The notes under the pieces are model-generated. The model did not search any database and was not told the origin of the DNA. It saw nothing but the letters and a program-made list of their open reading frames with translations. Positions 1-9,179 of a stretch of 64,000 bases of DNA are shown one piece after another. The translations under genes and the position numbers were made by a program. The stretch is taken from positions 118,349 to 182,348 of the forward strand of contig CAMAWH010000002.1 in NCBI GenBank assembly GCA_945861635.1, in the 5' to 3' direction. How positions within the stretch are numbered: position 1 is the stretch's first letter; the number at the start of each line of letters is the position of its first letter. Source of the DNA: Klebsiella pneumoniae. Its GTDB lineage: Bacteria > Myxococcota_A > UBA796 > SXON01.

Positions 1-807
1 GCCCGCCAACTCCGGCTCCAGCTGCCGTACGATCACGCGCCGTTCCGGCGCTACCCGCTCCGCCAGTGCGTCGAGGGCGCCGTCGTAGCGCAGCTTGCCT
101 GCATCAATGATGAGCAAACGCGGCGTGAGCGCGGCAATGTCGGCCATGTAGTGCGAAGTCAGCAGGACCGTCGCGCCAAAACGTTTGTTGCAGTCCGCGA
201 TGAATGCCCGAACTTGAACCTGCATCTCCACGTCGAGGCCGATCGTCGGTTCATCCAGGAAAAGGATGGAGGGTCGGTGGACGAGCGCGGCCACCAGCTC
301 GCATTTCATCCGTTCGCCAAGGGAAAGATTCCGGACCGGCTTGTCGAGCAGGGACTCAATCCGCAGCATCGTGACCAGCTCATCGAGCGTCGTAGCGAAC
401 GCCTTGCGCGGGATGTCGAACATCGCGCGGTTGAGCTCGAAGCTCTCGACCGGCGGAAGATCCCAGAGCAACTGCTGCTTCTGGCCCATCACCAGCGTGA
501 TGCTGGAAAGAAAGGCAACGTCACGGTCCTGCGGGCGCGCCCCCCCGACCGAGATTCGACCCGCCGTGGGATGTAAAAGGCCCGACAACATCTTCAGCGT
601 CGTCGTCTTTCCGGCACCGTTGGGGCCGAGAAATCCCACGCGTTCCCCGGCAGCGATGCGGAAGGAAAGGTCAGCGACCGCATGAACATCCCGATATTCG
701 CGGCTGAACAAGGAGCGGAGCGAGCCTGAAAGTCCCGGCTTCTTGACCGGTACCCGGTACGTCTTGGATAGGCGCTCCACCTCGATCAGCACGGCATCCG
801 ATGGCAT
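1..807 (-). CDS. ABC transporter ATP-binding protein (ABC-2 type exporter family), C-terminus runs off the window
   Basis: Not in the ORF track because it lacks a stop in the window. Reverse translation MPSDAVLIEVERLSKTYRV... shows Walker A GPNGAGKTT, signature LSLGERMK and Walker B ILFLDEP. Confidence 0.93.
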   Translation of the reverse strand, partial: MPSDAVLIEVERLSKTYRVPVKKPGLSGSLRSLFSREYRDVHAVADLSFRIAAGERVGFLGPNGAGKTTTLKMLSGLLHPTAGRISVGGARPQDRDVAFLSSITLVMGQKQQLLWDLPPVESFELNRAMFDIPRKAFATTLDELVTMLRIESLLDKPVRNLSLGERMKCELVAALVHRPSILFLDEPTIGLDVEMQVQVRAFIADCNKRFGATVLLTSHYMADIAALTPRLLIIDAGKLRYDGALDALAERVAPERRVIVRQLEPELAG

Positions 808-864
808 CGCGGCAACCTACCCCGCGCGCCGAGCAACGGCTGACGCGGTATCCTTCCGCGCCCC

Positions 865-1779
865 ATGCCCTTGACCATCCTCGGCCCCGAGCGCCCCGAA
901 GGCGTCCTGCCCGCCGCCCTCCTCCGCACCGGACTCACCGGTCCCCTTGCGCTGATCTCGGCGGGGTGGCGCTACGACGAAGCGCGCGACGAACTGTTGC
1001 GCGCCGCCATCCCCAACGAGATTCACAATCTGGGGCTGTACGACGCCTTCCGCGATCTCGAGCGCGACGCGCCGGATCTCGCGGCCGCATGGACGCGGAA
1101 ACAGGATTCCCTGAAACGCGCCAAGGAGCTGTATCGCAGGGCCATCGTGCCCGCGTTGGCGGCGTGCCAGGCGCTATGGCAGGACCGTCGCGACCCAACC
1201 TGCCCGTGGTTCCTCGGCAGCGTCGCGCATCTACGGTCCTTCGACGAGCTCTTCCTTGTGACGGCCACCCGACTTCACGCGCAATTCGAGGCGGAAGTGC
1301 GGCCGGAGCGCCACCCGTTGGTGCGAAATATCCAGGCCCGCATCGCCGAGACGCTTTCCGGCTGCGCAGGGTTGTGTGTGGCCGGCGGGCACGTGGGGGT
1401 GCTCCGGAACCGCATGGCGTTCTTCGGCCTGGATCGATGGCTTCGCGAGCGCCATGTCATCGCGTGGTCGGGCGGCGCGATGCTCATGTGCGACCGCGTG
1501 ATGCTCTACCATGACCACACGGCGTATGGCCCCGGCACCGCCGAGGTGCTTGACCACGGCTTCAGCCTACTCAAGGGCGTCGTCTTTCTACCGCACGCGC
1601 GTGAGCGCCTCGACCTCGATAATATCGACAACGTCGCGATCCTGGCGCATCGCCTGGCGCCGCGCCGGTCGATCGGGCTGGAGAACGGCGCATGCTACGA
1701 GGGCGGGCGCTACGTCGGAAAGGTGGGCGCGGCATTCCAGCTTGGATTGGGCGGGGAGCTTCATGAAGAAAGTCCTTGA
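865..1779 (+). CDS. Type 1 glutamine amidotransferase-like / peptidase S51 (cyanophycinase-like) family protein
   Basis: 304 aa ORF with GGHVGVLRNRMAFFGL and AWSGGAMLM nucleophile-elbow-like motif; family call tentative. Confidence 0.6.
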   Translation: MPLTILGPERPEGVLPAALLRTGLTGPLALISAGWRYDEARDELLRAAIPNEIHNLGLYDAFRDLERDAPDLAAAWTRKQDSLKRAKELYRRAIVPALAACQALWQDRRDPTCPWFLGSVAHLRSFDELFLVTATRLHAQFEAEVRPERHPLVRNIQARIAETLSGCAGLCVAGGHVGVLRNRMAFFGLDRWLRERHVIAWSGGAMLMCDRVMLYHDHTAYGPGTAEVLDHGFSLLKGVVFLPHARERLDLDNIDNVAILAHRLAPRRSIGLENGACYEGGRYVGKVGAAFQLGLGGELHEESP

Positions 1780-2914
1780 TCTGATCCGCGCCATCGAGCA
1801 CGACAAACGCCGATCGGATGCACTTCTGACTACGTTTGCGGCGGAGAATTCATTCCCGTTGATGGACGGCGACAACGCGACCTTCTTCTTCTGGGACAGC
1901 CAACCCACCCAATCGGTGTTTCTTCAGCATTGGGTTTTCGGGTTGCCGTCACGCGTGGAGTTTCGCAGGATTGGACATACGAATGCCTTCTACCTGCCCC
2001 TGGACCTGCCGCGAGGCGCGCGGATGGAGTACAAGCTGGAGGTCGTTCGCGAGGGAACCGGATTCTGGGCGCATGACCCGCGGAATCCGCGACGCGCATG
2101 GGATCCGTTTGGATCCAATTCGGTCTGCCCGGCTTCTTCCTACGAAGACCCGGAGTGGACGCGGGCCGATCCGGCATCGCGCCAGGGAACGATGCATCAT
2201 GGCACCCTTCCGAGCAAGGTTTTCGCGGACACGCGTGAGGTGGACGTCTACGTTCCGTATGGCGCCCGGCCCGGCAAGAAATATCCGCTGCTCATCGTCC
2301 ACGACGGATCCGACTTCCTGAACTATGGCGGAATGAAGGATATTCTCGACAATCTCATTCATCGCCATGAAGTCGCGCCGCTGGTCGTCTGCTTCACGTC
2401 CGGCGTGCGCCGAAATTCGGAGTATGCCGCGAATCCCAAGCAAGCGGATTTTCTGCGGAACGAGCTTCTGCCATGGTTGGAAGCGAATCATCCTGTGTTA
2501 GACGAGGCAGAGTTTCGCGGGTTGATGGGGGCGAGCTTCGGCGGCGTTTCCTCACTGTTCACGGCGGTGCGACACCCCGGAGTATTTGGGCGCCTTTTGC
2601 TCCAAAGCGGCAGCTTCGCGTTCACGGACATCGGGGATCACGAGCGCGGCCAACTCTGGGACCCAATCGTGAAATTCGTGAACCAATTCAGAGACGAACC
2701 CCCGCGGATCGACGCGATGGTCTTTCAGTCGTGCGGCACGTTCGAGTCGCTCATTTACTACAACCGCTCCCTGTTTCCCGTGTTTCAGGCCTGCGCGGCC
2801 GGGGCCCGATTTCGGGAAGCACCCGACGGGCACAACTGGATCAACTGGCGTGATCGCCTGCGCGAGGGCCTGACGTGGTTGTTTCCGGGGCCGCTCTGGA
2901 TGTACTACGAGTAG
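1763..2914 (+). CDS. Esterase, enterochelin esterase-like (Esterase_D family) with N-terminal carbohydrate-binding-like region
   Basis: In-frame ATG at 1763 (MKKVLDLIRAIEHD) overlaps the end of the previous CDS; YPLLIVHDGSDF and GLMGASFGGVSSLF (GxSxGG) motifs. Confidence 0.85.
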   Translation: MKKVLDLIRAIEHDKRRSDALLTTFAAENSFPLMDGDNATFFFWDSQPTQSVFLQHWVFGLPSRVEFRRIGHTNAFYLPLDLPRGARMEYKLEVVREGTGFWAHDPRNPRRAWDPFGSNSVCPASSYEDPEWTRADPASRQGTMHHGTLPSKVFADTREVDVYVPYGARPGKKYPLLIVHDGSDFLNYGGMKDILDNLIHRHEVAPLVVCFTSGVRRNSEYAANPKQADFLRNELLPWLEANHPVLDEAEFRGLMGASFGGVSSLFTAVRHPGVFGRLLLQSGSFAFTDIGDHERGQLWDPIVKFVNQFRDEPPRIDAMVFQSCGTFESLIYYNRSLFPVFQACAAGARFREAPDGHNWINWRDRLREGLTWLFPGPLWMYYE

Positions 2915-2931
2915 CAGTGCTACGGTGCCGC

Positions 2932-3738
2932 ATGCTCAGTCACCTCCTCTCCCTGATCGCGTGCACAGCGCCCGATTCCGCCCCGAAAGCAGGCGCGGGG
3001 CACGACGACACGGGGGATAGCGCAGCGGACACCGCCGACACGGCCGACTCCCCCGCGTCCTTCCCCCTCAAAATCGGCATTCCCGCCTACTTCTACCCCG
3101 ATGCCCAGTGGGATGCTGTCGTAGCCGCCGGAGCGAAGGCCGCCGTGATGATTGTAAACCCGGACAGTGGGGCGGGAGCAGCCGCCGATCCGGTGTACGC
3201 AGAAGCGATCACCCGGGCGAAGAATGCCGGGATTCTGGTCCTCGGCTATGTCTCCACCGCGTATGGAGATCGAGCGGAGGCGGAGGTCTTTCTCGACATC
3301 GACAACTACGCGAACTGGTATGGTGTAAGCGGATACTTCTTCGATGAAGTGTCCGGCGCCGCCGAGTGTGCCTTCGACAAGAAATATTACGACCGCGCGA
3401 CCAATCGCGCGGGGACATCGCTTCCCGGCTCCTATGTGGCGTTCAACCCTGGTACCGACACGTGTGAATATTTTCTGAATATTGCAGACGTCATCGTGAC
3501 GTTCGAGGACAGCGCGGCCGCGTACGCCGTCTGGGCGGCCCCGGATTGGACGCGGCAGCAGCCCGCCGCTCGGTTCTGGCACCTCGTTCTCGACACAGCC
3601 GAGAGCGAACTGGCATCGACGCTGGAGCGTGCGGTCGCCAACAACGTTGCCACCGTCTACGTCACAGACGACGTCCTCGACAATCCGTGGGACACCCTTC
3701 CGTCGTATTGGGACAAGGAATTGGCAGCGATCGAGTAG
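2932..3738 (+). CDS. Spherulation-specific family 4 (spherulin 4)-like lipoprotein
   Basis: MLSHLLSLIACT lipobox; KIGIPAYFYPD...GYVSTAYGDR...YFFDEVS pattern of the spherulin-4 family. Confidence 0.75.
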   Translation: MLSHLLSLIACTAPDSAPKAGAGHDDTGDSAADTADTADSPASFPLKIGIPAYFYPDAQWDAVVAAGAKAAVMIVNPDSGAGAAADPVYAEAITRAKNAGILVLGYVSTAYGDRAEAEVFLDIDNYANWYGVSGYFFDEVSGAAECAFDKKYYDRATNRAGTSLPGSYVAFNPGTDTCEYFLNIADVIVTFEDSAAAYAVWAAPDWTRQQPAARFWHLVLDTAESELASTLERAVANNVATVYVTDDVLDNPWDTLPSYWDKELAAIE

Positions 3739-3775
3739 GCGCTGCCCTGCCGCCGAGCGGCATGCGAACGCGCGA

Positions 3776-5356
3776 CTACGGCGAGGTTGGCATTCCCAAC
3801 GTCGCCAGGTCATCGGGGCAGTCGGGAAGAAACGGCGGACAAAGCGGGTAGCCGTCCTCGATGTCCTGCAACATCGCCAGACTGCACGCGGGAAGCAGGT
3901 GAGGGGTGCGCCGCGCCGCGAGGTCGCGCAGCGACGTGCGGGGTTCCTGCTCGTCCATCGAGCACTTTCGCCATGCGGTCGAAGGAGAGAGCCAGCTGGG
4001 CACGTACCCGTGGGTGGCCGCCGCAAGCAGCGCCAGACCGGCTACCGCCCGCGCGATCGAGGCCCGTGTCCCCGGGAGCCAGCGGGATGCCGTCGCCACA
4101 GCGCCGTCGTCTCCGGAACGCGGCAGCGCGCCGCGAAGCAGGGCGGCGTACGCGATGCCACCGATAATCGCAAGCGCCACGGCGCCGGCCGAAACCTGCC
4201 GAGGCTGAGGCAGCGTCGTCATCGCCGTGCGCAACGCCATCAGCGCCGGCGCCAAAGTGGCGACACCAAGGACGAGAAGAAACGGTCGCCGCCACAACGA
4301 CAGGGCGGCCAGGACCGCTGCAACGGCGAAAGGCGTCTTCCACATCGCCACCTGCCGCGGAAACTCGGCGTACGAATTCTTTCGCTTCACCGCCTCGGGC
4401 ACCGACGCCTGCGTGTACCGAAGGTACTGGATTGCCGCGGGTAGTTGCGAAATCGGGTCCATGCCGAAGGTGTACACCTCGGTCGGGCCAGGCTCGCGAA
4501 TCTGGATCGCCGGCTCCCCCATCAAACGCGCGCCGTCCTGCACGTAATGGAAACTCTGCATTTGCAGGGAATCCGGCCGGTACCAGGCGAGCGGCGCGAA
4601 ACGATGCGCCACGGCGACCGGAGCGAGCAGAAGGACGACCCGCAGCGCGCGCATCCACGCCGGCCCGGGACGAAAACAGGCGGTCGCGAGGCATATTCCC
4701 ACCGCCGGAGCCGCCCACACCAAGCCGCGCACATCCATGACCAGCGAAGCCGCGCTGGCGACCCCCGCGATGAACCACCACGCCCACCCCCGGAAGCGCA
4801 ACGTACACGCGGCCGTCGCGACCGCGAGCGATGAGCATGCCACGATCTCCGGGTAGAACGTGACCGTGCGCGACACGAGTACCAAAGGCGGTATCGACGC
4901 CGCGATCAACACCGCCGCGATTCCTGCCGTCCGGCTGTGAATCGCCCGGGCCTGAAGGAAAATCGCGCCGCACAGAACGGCCATCGACGCGCACGCGGTG
5001 ATCTCAAGCGCGGTGAGCACTCCAAAATACCGAGACAGAATGCCGGGAAACATGGCTGCGAAAACGGAGCGGGGGGCCGGAAATCCGTTGAACTTCTGAT
5101 TGCGGACGTTGGAAACGGCGGTGCAGTAGTCGGAAAAGTCCGACGCCGTGATCGGGAACTCCCGCATGTAGAACGTGGCGAACCCCAGAGTGATCGAGGC
5201 AGCGCCGAGGAACGTCGCCGCGAAAAAAAGCACCGTGTCGACGCGCGGATCCCACCGGTCACCGCTGATCGGAAACGCCCGCCGTCCGCGCACCAGAAGC
5301 GGAACGACAAGCAGCCAAATCGCAGAATGCCACCAGTCGGGGGGTGCGATGACCAC
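3776..5356 (-). CDS. Multi-pass membrane protein, glycosyltransferase family 39-like
   Basis: 526 aa with many hydrophobic segments and an ArnT/PMT-like topology. Confidence 0.6.
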   Translation of the reverse strand: MVIAPPDWWHSAIWLLVVPLLVRGRRAFPISGDRWDPRVDTVLFFAATFLGAASITLGFATFYMREFPITASDFSDYCTAVSNVRNQKFNGFPAPRSVFAAMFPGILSRYFGVLTALEITACASMAVLCGAIFLQARAIHSRTAGIAAVLIAASIPPLVLVSRTVTFYPEIVACSSLAVATAACTLRFRGWAWWFIAGVASAASLVMDVRGLVWAAPAVGICLATACFRPGPAWMRALRVVLLLAPVAVAHRFAPLAWYRPDSLQMQSFHYVQDGARLMGEPAIQIREPGPTEVYTFGMDPISQLPAAIQYLRYTQASVPEAVKRKNSYAEFPRQVAMWKTPFAVAAVLAALSLWRRPFLLVLGVATLAPALMALRTAMTTLPQPRQVSAGAVALAIIGGIAYAALLRGALPRSGDDGAVATASRWLPGTRASIARAVAGLALLAAATHGYVPSWLSPSTAWRKCSMDEQEPRTSLRDLAARRTPHLLPACSLAMLQDIEDGYPLCPPFLPDCPDDLATLGMPTSP

Positions 5357-5415
5357 CTGCGACCCTATCCCGGAGCAGGGGCACTGCGATATACGCGAGC
5401 GACCGGAGACCCTGC

Positions 5416-6663
5416 ATGCCTCAGACCCGCCGAATCGGCCTCTCGCTTGGCGCCGACCTGTGTTGGCCCGCCTGCTACGAGGAAATCGTACGGAGGCTCG
5501 ATCTCAACCTCCCCCTCGGCTCGGACACCGTCAGCTTCGCCGTCGAGCGCGTCACGGTGGAGCCCTTCGATCTTCGATACCGCCCGAAATACGACGTTGT
5601 CATCGATCGAATCACGCATTGGTTCCACACAACGCGCGAATGGGTCAAGAAAATCGCGGTGATGGACGACGTGTATGTCCTCAACAACCCGTGGATGATC
5701 CAGTCCGCGGAAAAGCACACGACGTATTGCGCGATGATTCGCCTCGGATTTCCCATCCCCGAAACATGGATCGTTCCGCAGAAGGAGTACGCCGACGAAG
5801 GCGACACACTGGTCACGGTGGGGCGCTACAACAAGTTGTTTGATCTCGCTGCAACCGGCAAGGCCGTTGGCTACCCGATGTTCATGAAGCCCTACGACGG
5901 CGGCGCCTGGCGAGGTGTGACGCAGATTAAAGACGAAGCCGCGCTCCACCGCAGTTACGATGCTTCGGGCAAGCAGGTGATGCACCTCCAGGCCGGGGTA
6001 GACCCGTGGGATCTTTTCGTGCGCGCCATCGGTATCGGTCCGCAGGTCAACTGCATCAAATACGACCCCGACGCCCCGCTCCATGGCCGCTACGTCGTCG
6101 AAAACGACTTCATGGATGCCGCCGGCCGAACGACGATGACGCGGTATGCGCGCGTCATCAACGCGTTCTTCTGTTGGGACTACAACTCCTGCGAGGCGCT
6201 GCGCAAAGGCGACACGTTCTTCCCGATCGACTTCGCCAACGCGTGTCCTGACTCACAGATCACCAGCTTGCACTATCATTTTCCGTGGATGGTGCGCTCG
6301 CTCGTGGGGTGGACCTTGTTCTGCGCCTACACGAAGCGCAAACCGCAGGTCAACCCCAATTGGCGGCCGTATTTCGACATTGCGAACCTCGATCTGCCGT
6401 TTGAGGAGAAGTTGGAACGGTACGAGGCGCTCGCCCTGGACTATTTCGACGCCGCCCGCTTCGAGGAATTCAAGGCGACCCATCTGGGACATCTTGACGA
6501 GGTGTGCGCCGAGTTCTTCGCGACGACCCAAGCGAAGGACATCTTCCGCCAAAAAGTCGCCGCGCTCTACCCGAAACACGAAATTGAGCCGTTTACGGAG
6601 CGCTTCTACGGTTTGGTTCAACAGTGGATTGCCGACACCTCGGCGCAGAAAGGAGCGGTCTGA
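5416..6663 (+). CDS. ATP-grasp domain protein (RimK-like amide/peptide ligase superfamily)
   Basis: 415 aa; GYPMFMKPYDGGAWRGVTQI and FVRAIGIG...NCIKYDP resemble ATP-grasp nucleotide-binding blocks. Confidence 0.75.
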   Translation: MPQTRRIGLSLGADLCWPACYEEIVRRLDLNLPLGSDTVSFAVERVTVEPFDLRYRPKYDVVIDRITHWFHTTREWVKKIAVMDDVYVLNNPWMIQSAEKHTTYCAMIRLGFPIPETWIVPQKEYADEGDTLVTVGRYNKLFDLAATGKAVGYPMFMKPYDGGAWRGVTQIKDEAALHRSYDASGKQVMHLQAGVDPWDLFVRAIGIGPQVNCIKYDPDAPLHGRYVVENDFMDAAGRTTMTRYARVINAFFCWDYNSCEALRKGDTFFPIDFANACPDSQITSLHYHFPWMVRSLVGWTLFCAYTKRKPQVNPNWRPYFDIANLDLPFEEKLERYEALALDYFDAARFEEFKATHLGHLDEVCAEFFATTQAKDIFRQKVAALYPKHEIEPFTERFYGLVQQWIADTSAQKGAV

Positions 6664-7394
6664 TGGAACGCGTCGTCACCGCGTGGCACAGTCCGGAGCT
6701 GGGCCGGGAAATGCAGCTTGCTCGCTGGGGAGATCGCGGGAAGCCCGTGCTCCTGTTCCCCACGGCCGGTGGAGATTTTCTGGAGTGCGAGCGGTTCCTG
6801 ATGATCCGCATGCTCACGCCGCTCATCGACGCCGGGCGCATCCGGGTCTACGCCTGTAGCAGCGTGTCCGGCGATGGGTGGCTCGACGACGACGCACGGC
6901 CCGGCCACAAAGCATGGTTGCAAGCGCGCTTCGACAACTATCTCGCGAAGGAACTCGTGCCGTTCATTCGCCATGAGTTCGGAGACGCGTCCCTCCGGCT
7001 CATTGGCGCAGGTGCGTCACTCGGCGGGTACAACGCCGTAAATGCTGGCCTGAAGCACCCCGACCTTTTCTGGCTCTCCATCGGCATGTCGGGTACGTAC
7101 GATTTCGACCGTTGGATGAGCGGCCACCGTGACGATAACTACTACTTCAACCAGCCGTTTCAGTACCTTCCCAACATTGCGGAAGGGTCGCAGATGGAGT
7201 GGTTGCGCAAAAGCTTCTTCCTTGTGGCCAGCGGGCAGGGCAAGTGGGAGGCGCCAGCAGAAAGCGTCCTGATGGGCGATATCATGAAGGCCAAGCAGAT
7301 TCCCCATCACGTCGAGTTGTGGGGCTACGATGTAGACCACGACTGGCCGACTTGGCGCACGATGCTTCCCATGTTCCTCGATCGTTTTGCGTAG
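6663..7394 (+). CDS. Esterase/lipase superfamily protein (COG4947-like)
   Basis: TGATG overlap with upstream CDS; KPVLLFPTAGGDFLE and GAGASLGGYNA nucleophile elbow. Confidence 0.8.
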   Translation: MERVVTAWHSPELGREMQLARWGDRGKPVLLFPTAGGDFLECERFLMIRMLTPLIDAGRIRVYACSSVSGDGWLDDDARPGHKAWLQARFDNYLAKELVPFIRHEFGDASLRLIGAGASLGGYNAVNAGLKHPDLFWLSIGMSGTYDFDRWMSGHRDDNYYFNQPFQYLPNIAEGSQMEWLRKSFFLVASGQGKWEAPAESVLMGDIMKAKQIPHHVELWGYDVDHDWPTWRTMLPMFLDRFA

Positions 7395-7397
7395 ACG

Positions 7398-8141
7398 ATG
7401 ACACCGCTCCACGCCGTCGCGATTGGCGCTGCCACGTTCCCGCAGGGCGGCGGGGAGGAACCGGACACCCTGCCCGAGCGCGCGGTGACGCTGTCCGCCT
7501 ACCGCATCTCGTCGACGGAGACGAGCGTCGCGGAATTCGAGGCGTTTGTCGCGGCGGGGGCGTGGTCGCGCGCGGAATGGTGGAGCAAGGCGGGGTGGGA
7601 TTGGGCGGCGGCGCATCCCGACGGCGCGGGGGCGGAAACACGCCGTTCGGGGCGTGACATCAACCATCCGGTCATCGCGGTGAGTTGGTACGAGGCCGAC
7701 GCCTACTGCCGCTGGGCGGGGGGAACGCTGCCCACCGAAGCGCAGTGGGAGCATGCGTCGTGTGGCGTGGATGACGCGCCGTATCCGTGGGGGAAGGATG
7801 ATTCCCTCGACGCCGCCTGGTTCGCAGAAGGGAAGGGACACCATCTGACCGCCGTCAACACGCGCGCCGTGGACGACGATCTCGTCGTAAGGCGCTCACC
7901 GTTCGGACTGCTTCACGCCGCCGGCAACGTGTGGGAGTGGGTTGCAGACGGGTACGACAGGGATGCGTACGCCGCCGGCGCCGCAACGGACCCCGAGGCC
8001 GGGGTGGACGCGCGTTGGAAGGTCCTGCGGGGCGGCTCCTTCGTCAATCTTCCCAGCTATTGCACCTGCACCCACCGCGAGCCGGCGCGGCCCGACGAGG
8101 GGCGCCTCAGCGCCGGTTTTCGGTGCGCGTGGGCGCCGTGA
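7398..8141 (+). CDS. Formylglycine-generating-enzyme (SUMF1/FGE-sulfatase domain) family protein
   Basis: HPVIAVSWYEADAYCRWAGGTLPTEAQWEHA, GNVWEWVADGYD, LRGGSF...GFRCA. Confidence 0.9.
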   Translation: MTPLHAVAIGAATFPQGGGEEPDTLPERAVTLSAYRISSTETSVAEFEAFVAAGAWSRAEWWSKAGWDWAAAHPDGAGAETRRSGRDINHPVIAVSWYEADAYCRWAGGTLPTEAQWEHASCGVDDAPYPWGKDDSLDAAWFAEGKGHHLTAVNTRAVDDDLVVRRSPFGLLHAAGNVWEWVADGYDRDAYAAGAATDPEAGVDARWKVLRGGSFVNLPSYCTCTHREPARPDEGRLSAGFRCAWAP

Positions 8142-8166
8142 CCGCCGAGTACCGCGTCGGTGCCCG

Positions 8167-9159
8167 ATGATATTCGCCATCGTGCTCGCGTGCACAGGCG
8201 CAGAAACGCCGAAAGGCTCGCCTCCTGAAATGGTGTCGGTTGCGGGCGGCGTTGTTCGGCTCGGGCGCAAACAGACGCCACCGGTAGCGGGGTTTGCGCC
8301 ACCCGTGCCGCCTGGACCCGCAACGGCCGGACCGGCGCCGGGCGCAGGTCCACGCGGCGCGCCCACCGACGTTCCCGGCAGTCACATCTACTCCGGTACC
8401 GAAGCACGCCCAGACCTCGGGTTCAACCCGGATCGGGCGCTGAAAAACGTGGCGCCCTTCCCCTCCCCCGAACCGCTCGAAGCGCGCGACGTGCTGGTTT
8501 CGCCGTTCCGAATCGATCGAACGGAGGTGACGCGCGCCGCGTACGCGAAGTTCCTCACCGACACCGGCTACAAAACCCCCTACGTGGACGAGGCCTGGGC
8601 CCGTGAAGAGTGGGATTGGAAGGGGCAAGTTTTTCCTGCTGGTACGGCCGACCATCCCGTCGTGCTCGTGAGCTGGTACGACGCCCGAGAATACTGTGCA
8701 TGGGCGGAAAAACGCCTTCCTACCGAAGCAGAATGGCAGTTGGCGGCGCTTGGCGCGCGCGATCTGGAACGGCTCTTCCCGTGGGGCAACGACTACGACG
8801 GGAGCAAGCTCAATCACGGAAAGATCGACGGAGATAATTTCGACGACAGCGATGGTTTCTTGACCACCTCCCCCGTTGGCTCCTTCCCATCGGGGAATTC
8901 ACGCGTCGGACTCGAAGACGCCTTTGGAAACGCCTGGGAATGGGTGGCCGACATGCGCGTGAACGAGTGGAACGCCTACGCGGGTCGTCGTGAGGCAGGA
9001 CAACTTGTAGACCCGCAAACCTCGCCCCTCGGCATCTACGCGGGCGTGCGCGGCGGCGCCTACTTCTTCGACTTCCGTCCGAACCCCGCCGGCGAGAGGA
9101 GCGCGTTCATCGCGGAGTTGCGGCGGAAAACGAGCGGGTTTCGGTGCGCCACGGGTTGA
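8167..9159 (+). CDS. Formylglycine-generating-enzyme family lipoprotein
   Basis: MIFAIVLACTG lipobox; HPVVLVSWYDAREYCAWAEKRLPTEAEWQLA, GNAWEWVADM, RGGAYF...GFRCATG. Confidence 0.9.
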   Translation: MIFAIVLACTGAETPKGSPPEMVSVAGGVVRLGRKQTPPVAGFAPPVPPGPATAGPAPGAGPRGAPTDVPGSHIYSGTEARPDLGFNPDRALKNVAPFPSPEPLEARDVLVSPFRIDRTEVTRAAYAKFLTDTGYKTPYVDEAWAREEWDWKGQVFPAGTADHPVVLVSWYDAREYCAWAEKRLPTEAEWQLAALGARDLERLFPWGNDYDGSKLNHGKIDGDNFDDSDGFLTTSPVGSFPSGNSRVGLEDAFGNAWEWVADMRVNEWNAYAGRREAGQLVDPQTSPLGIYAGVRGGAYFFDFRPNPAGERSAFIAELRRKTSGFRCATG

Positions 9160-9179
9160 CAGGCGCGGGCCGGCGGCGG

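Noticed and set aside
2920-4026. 368-aa reverse ORF over the spherulin-like gene and glycosyltransferase end
   Set aside because: Arg/Gly-rich antisense frame without motifs; overlaps better-supported genes.
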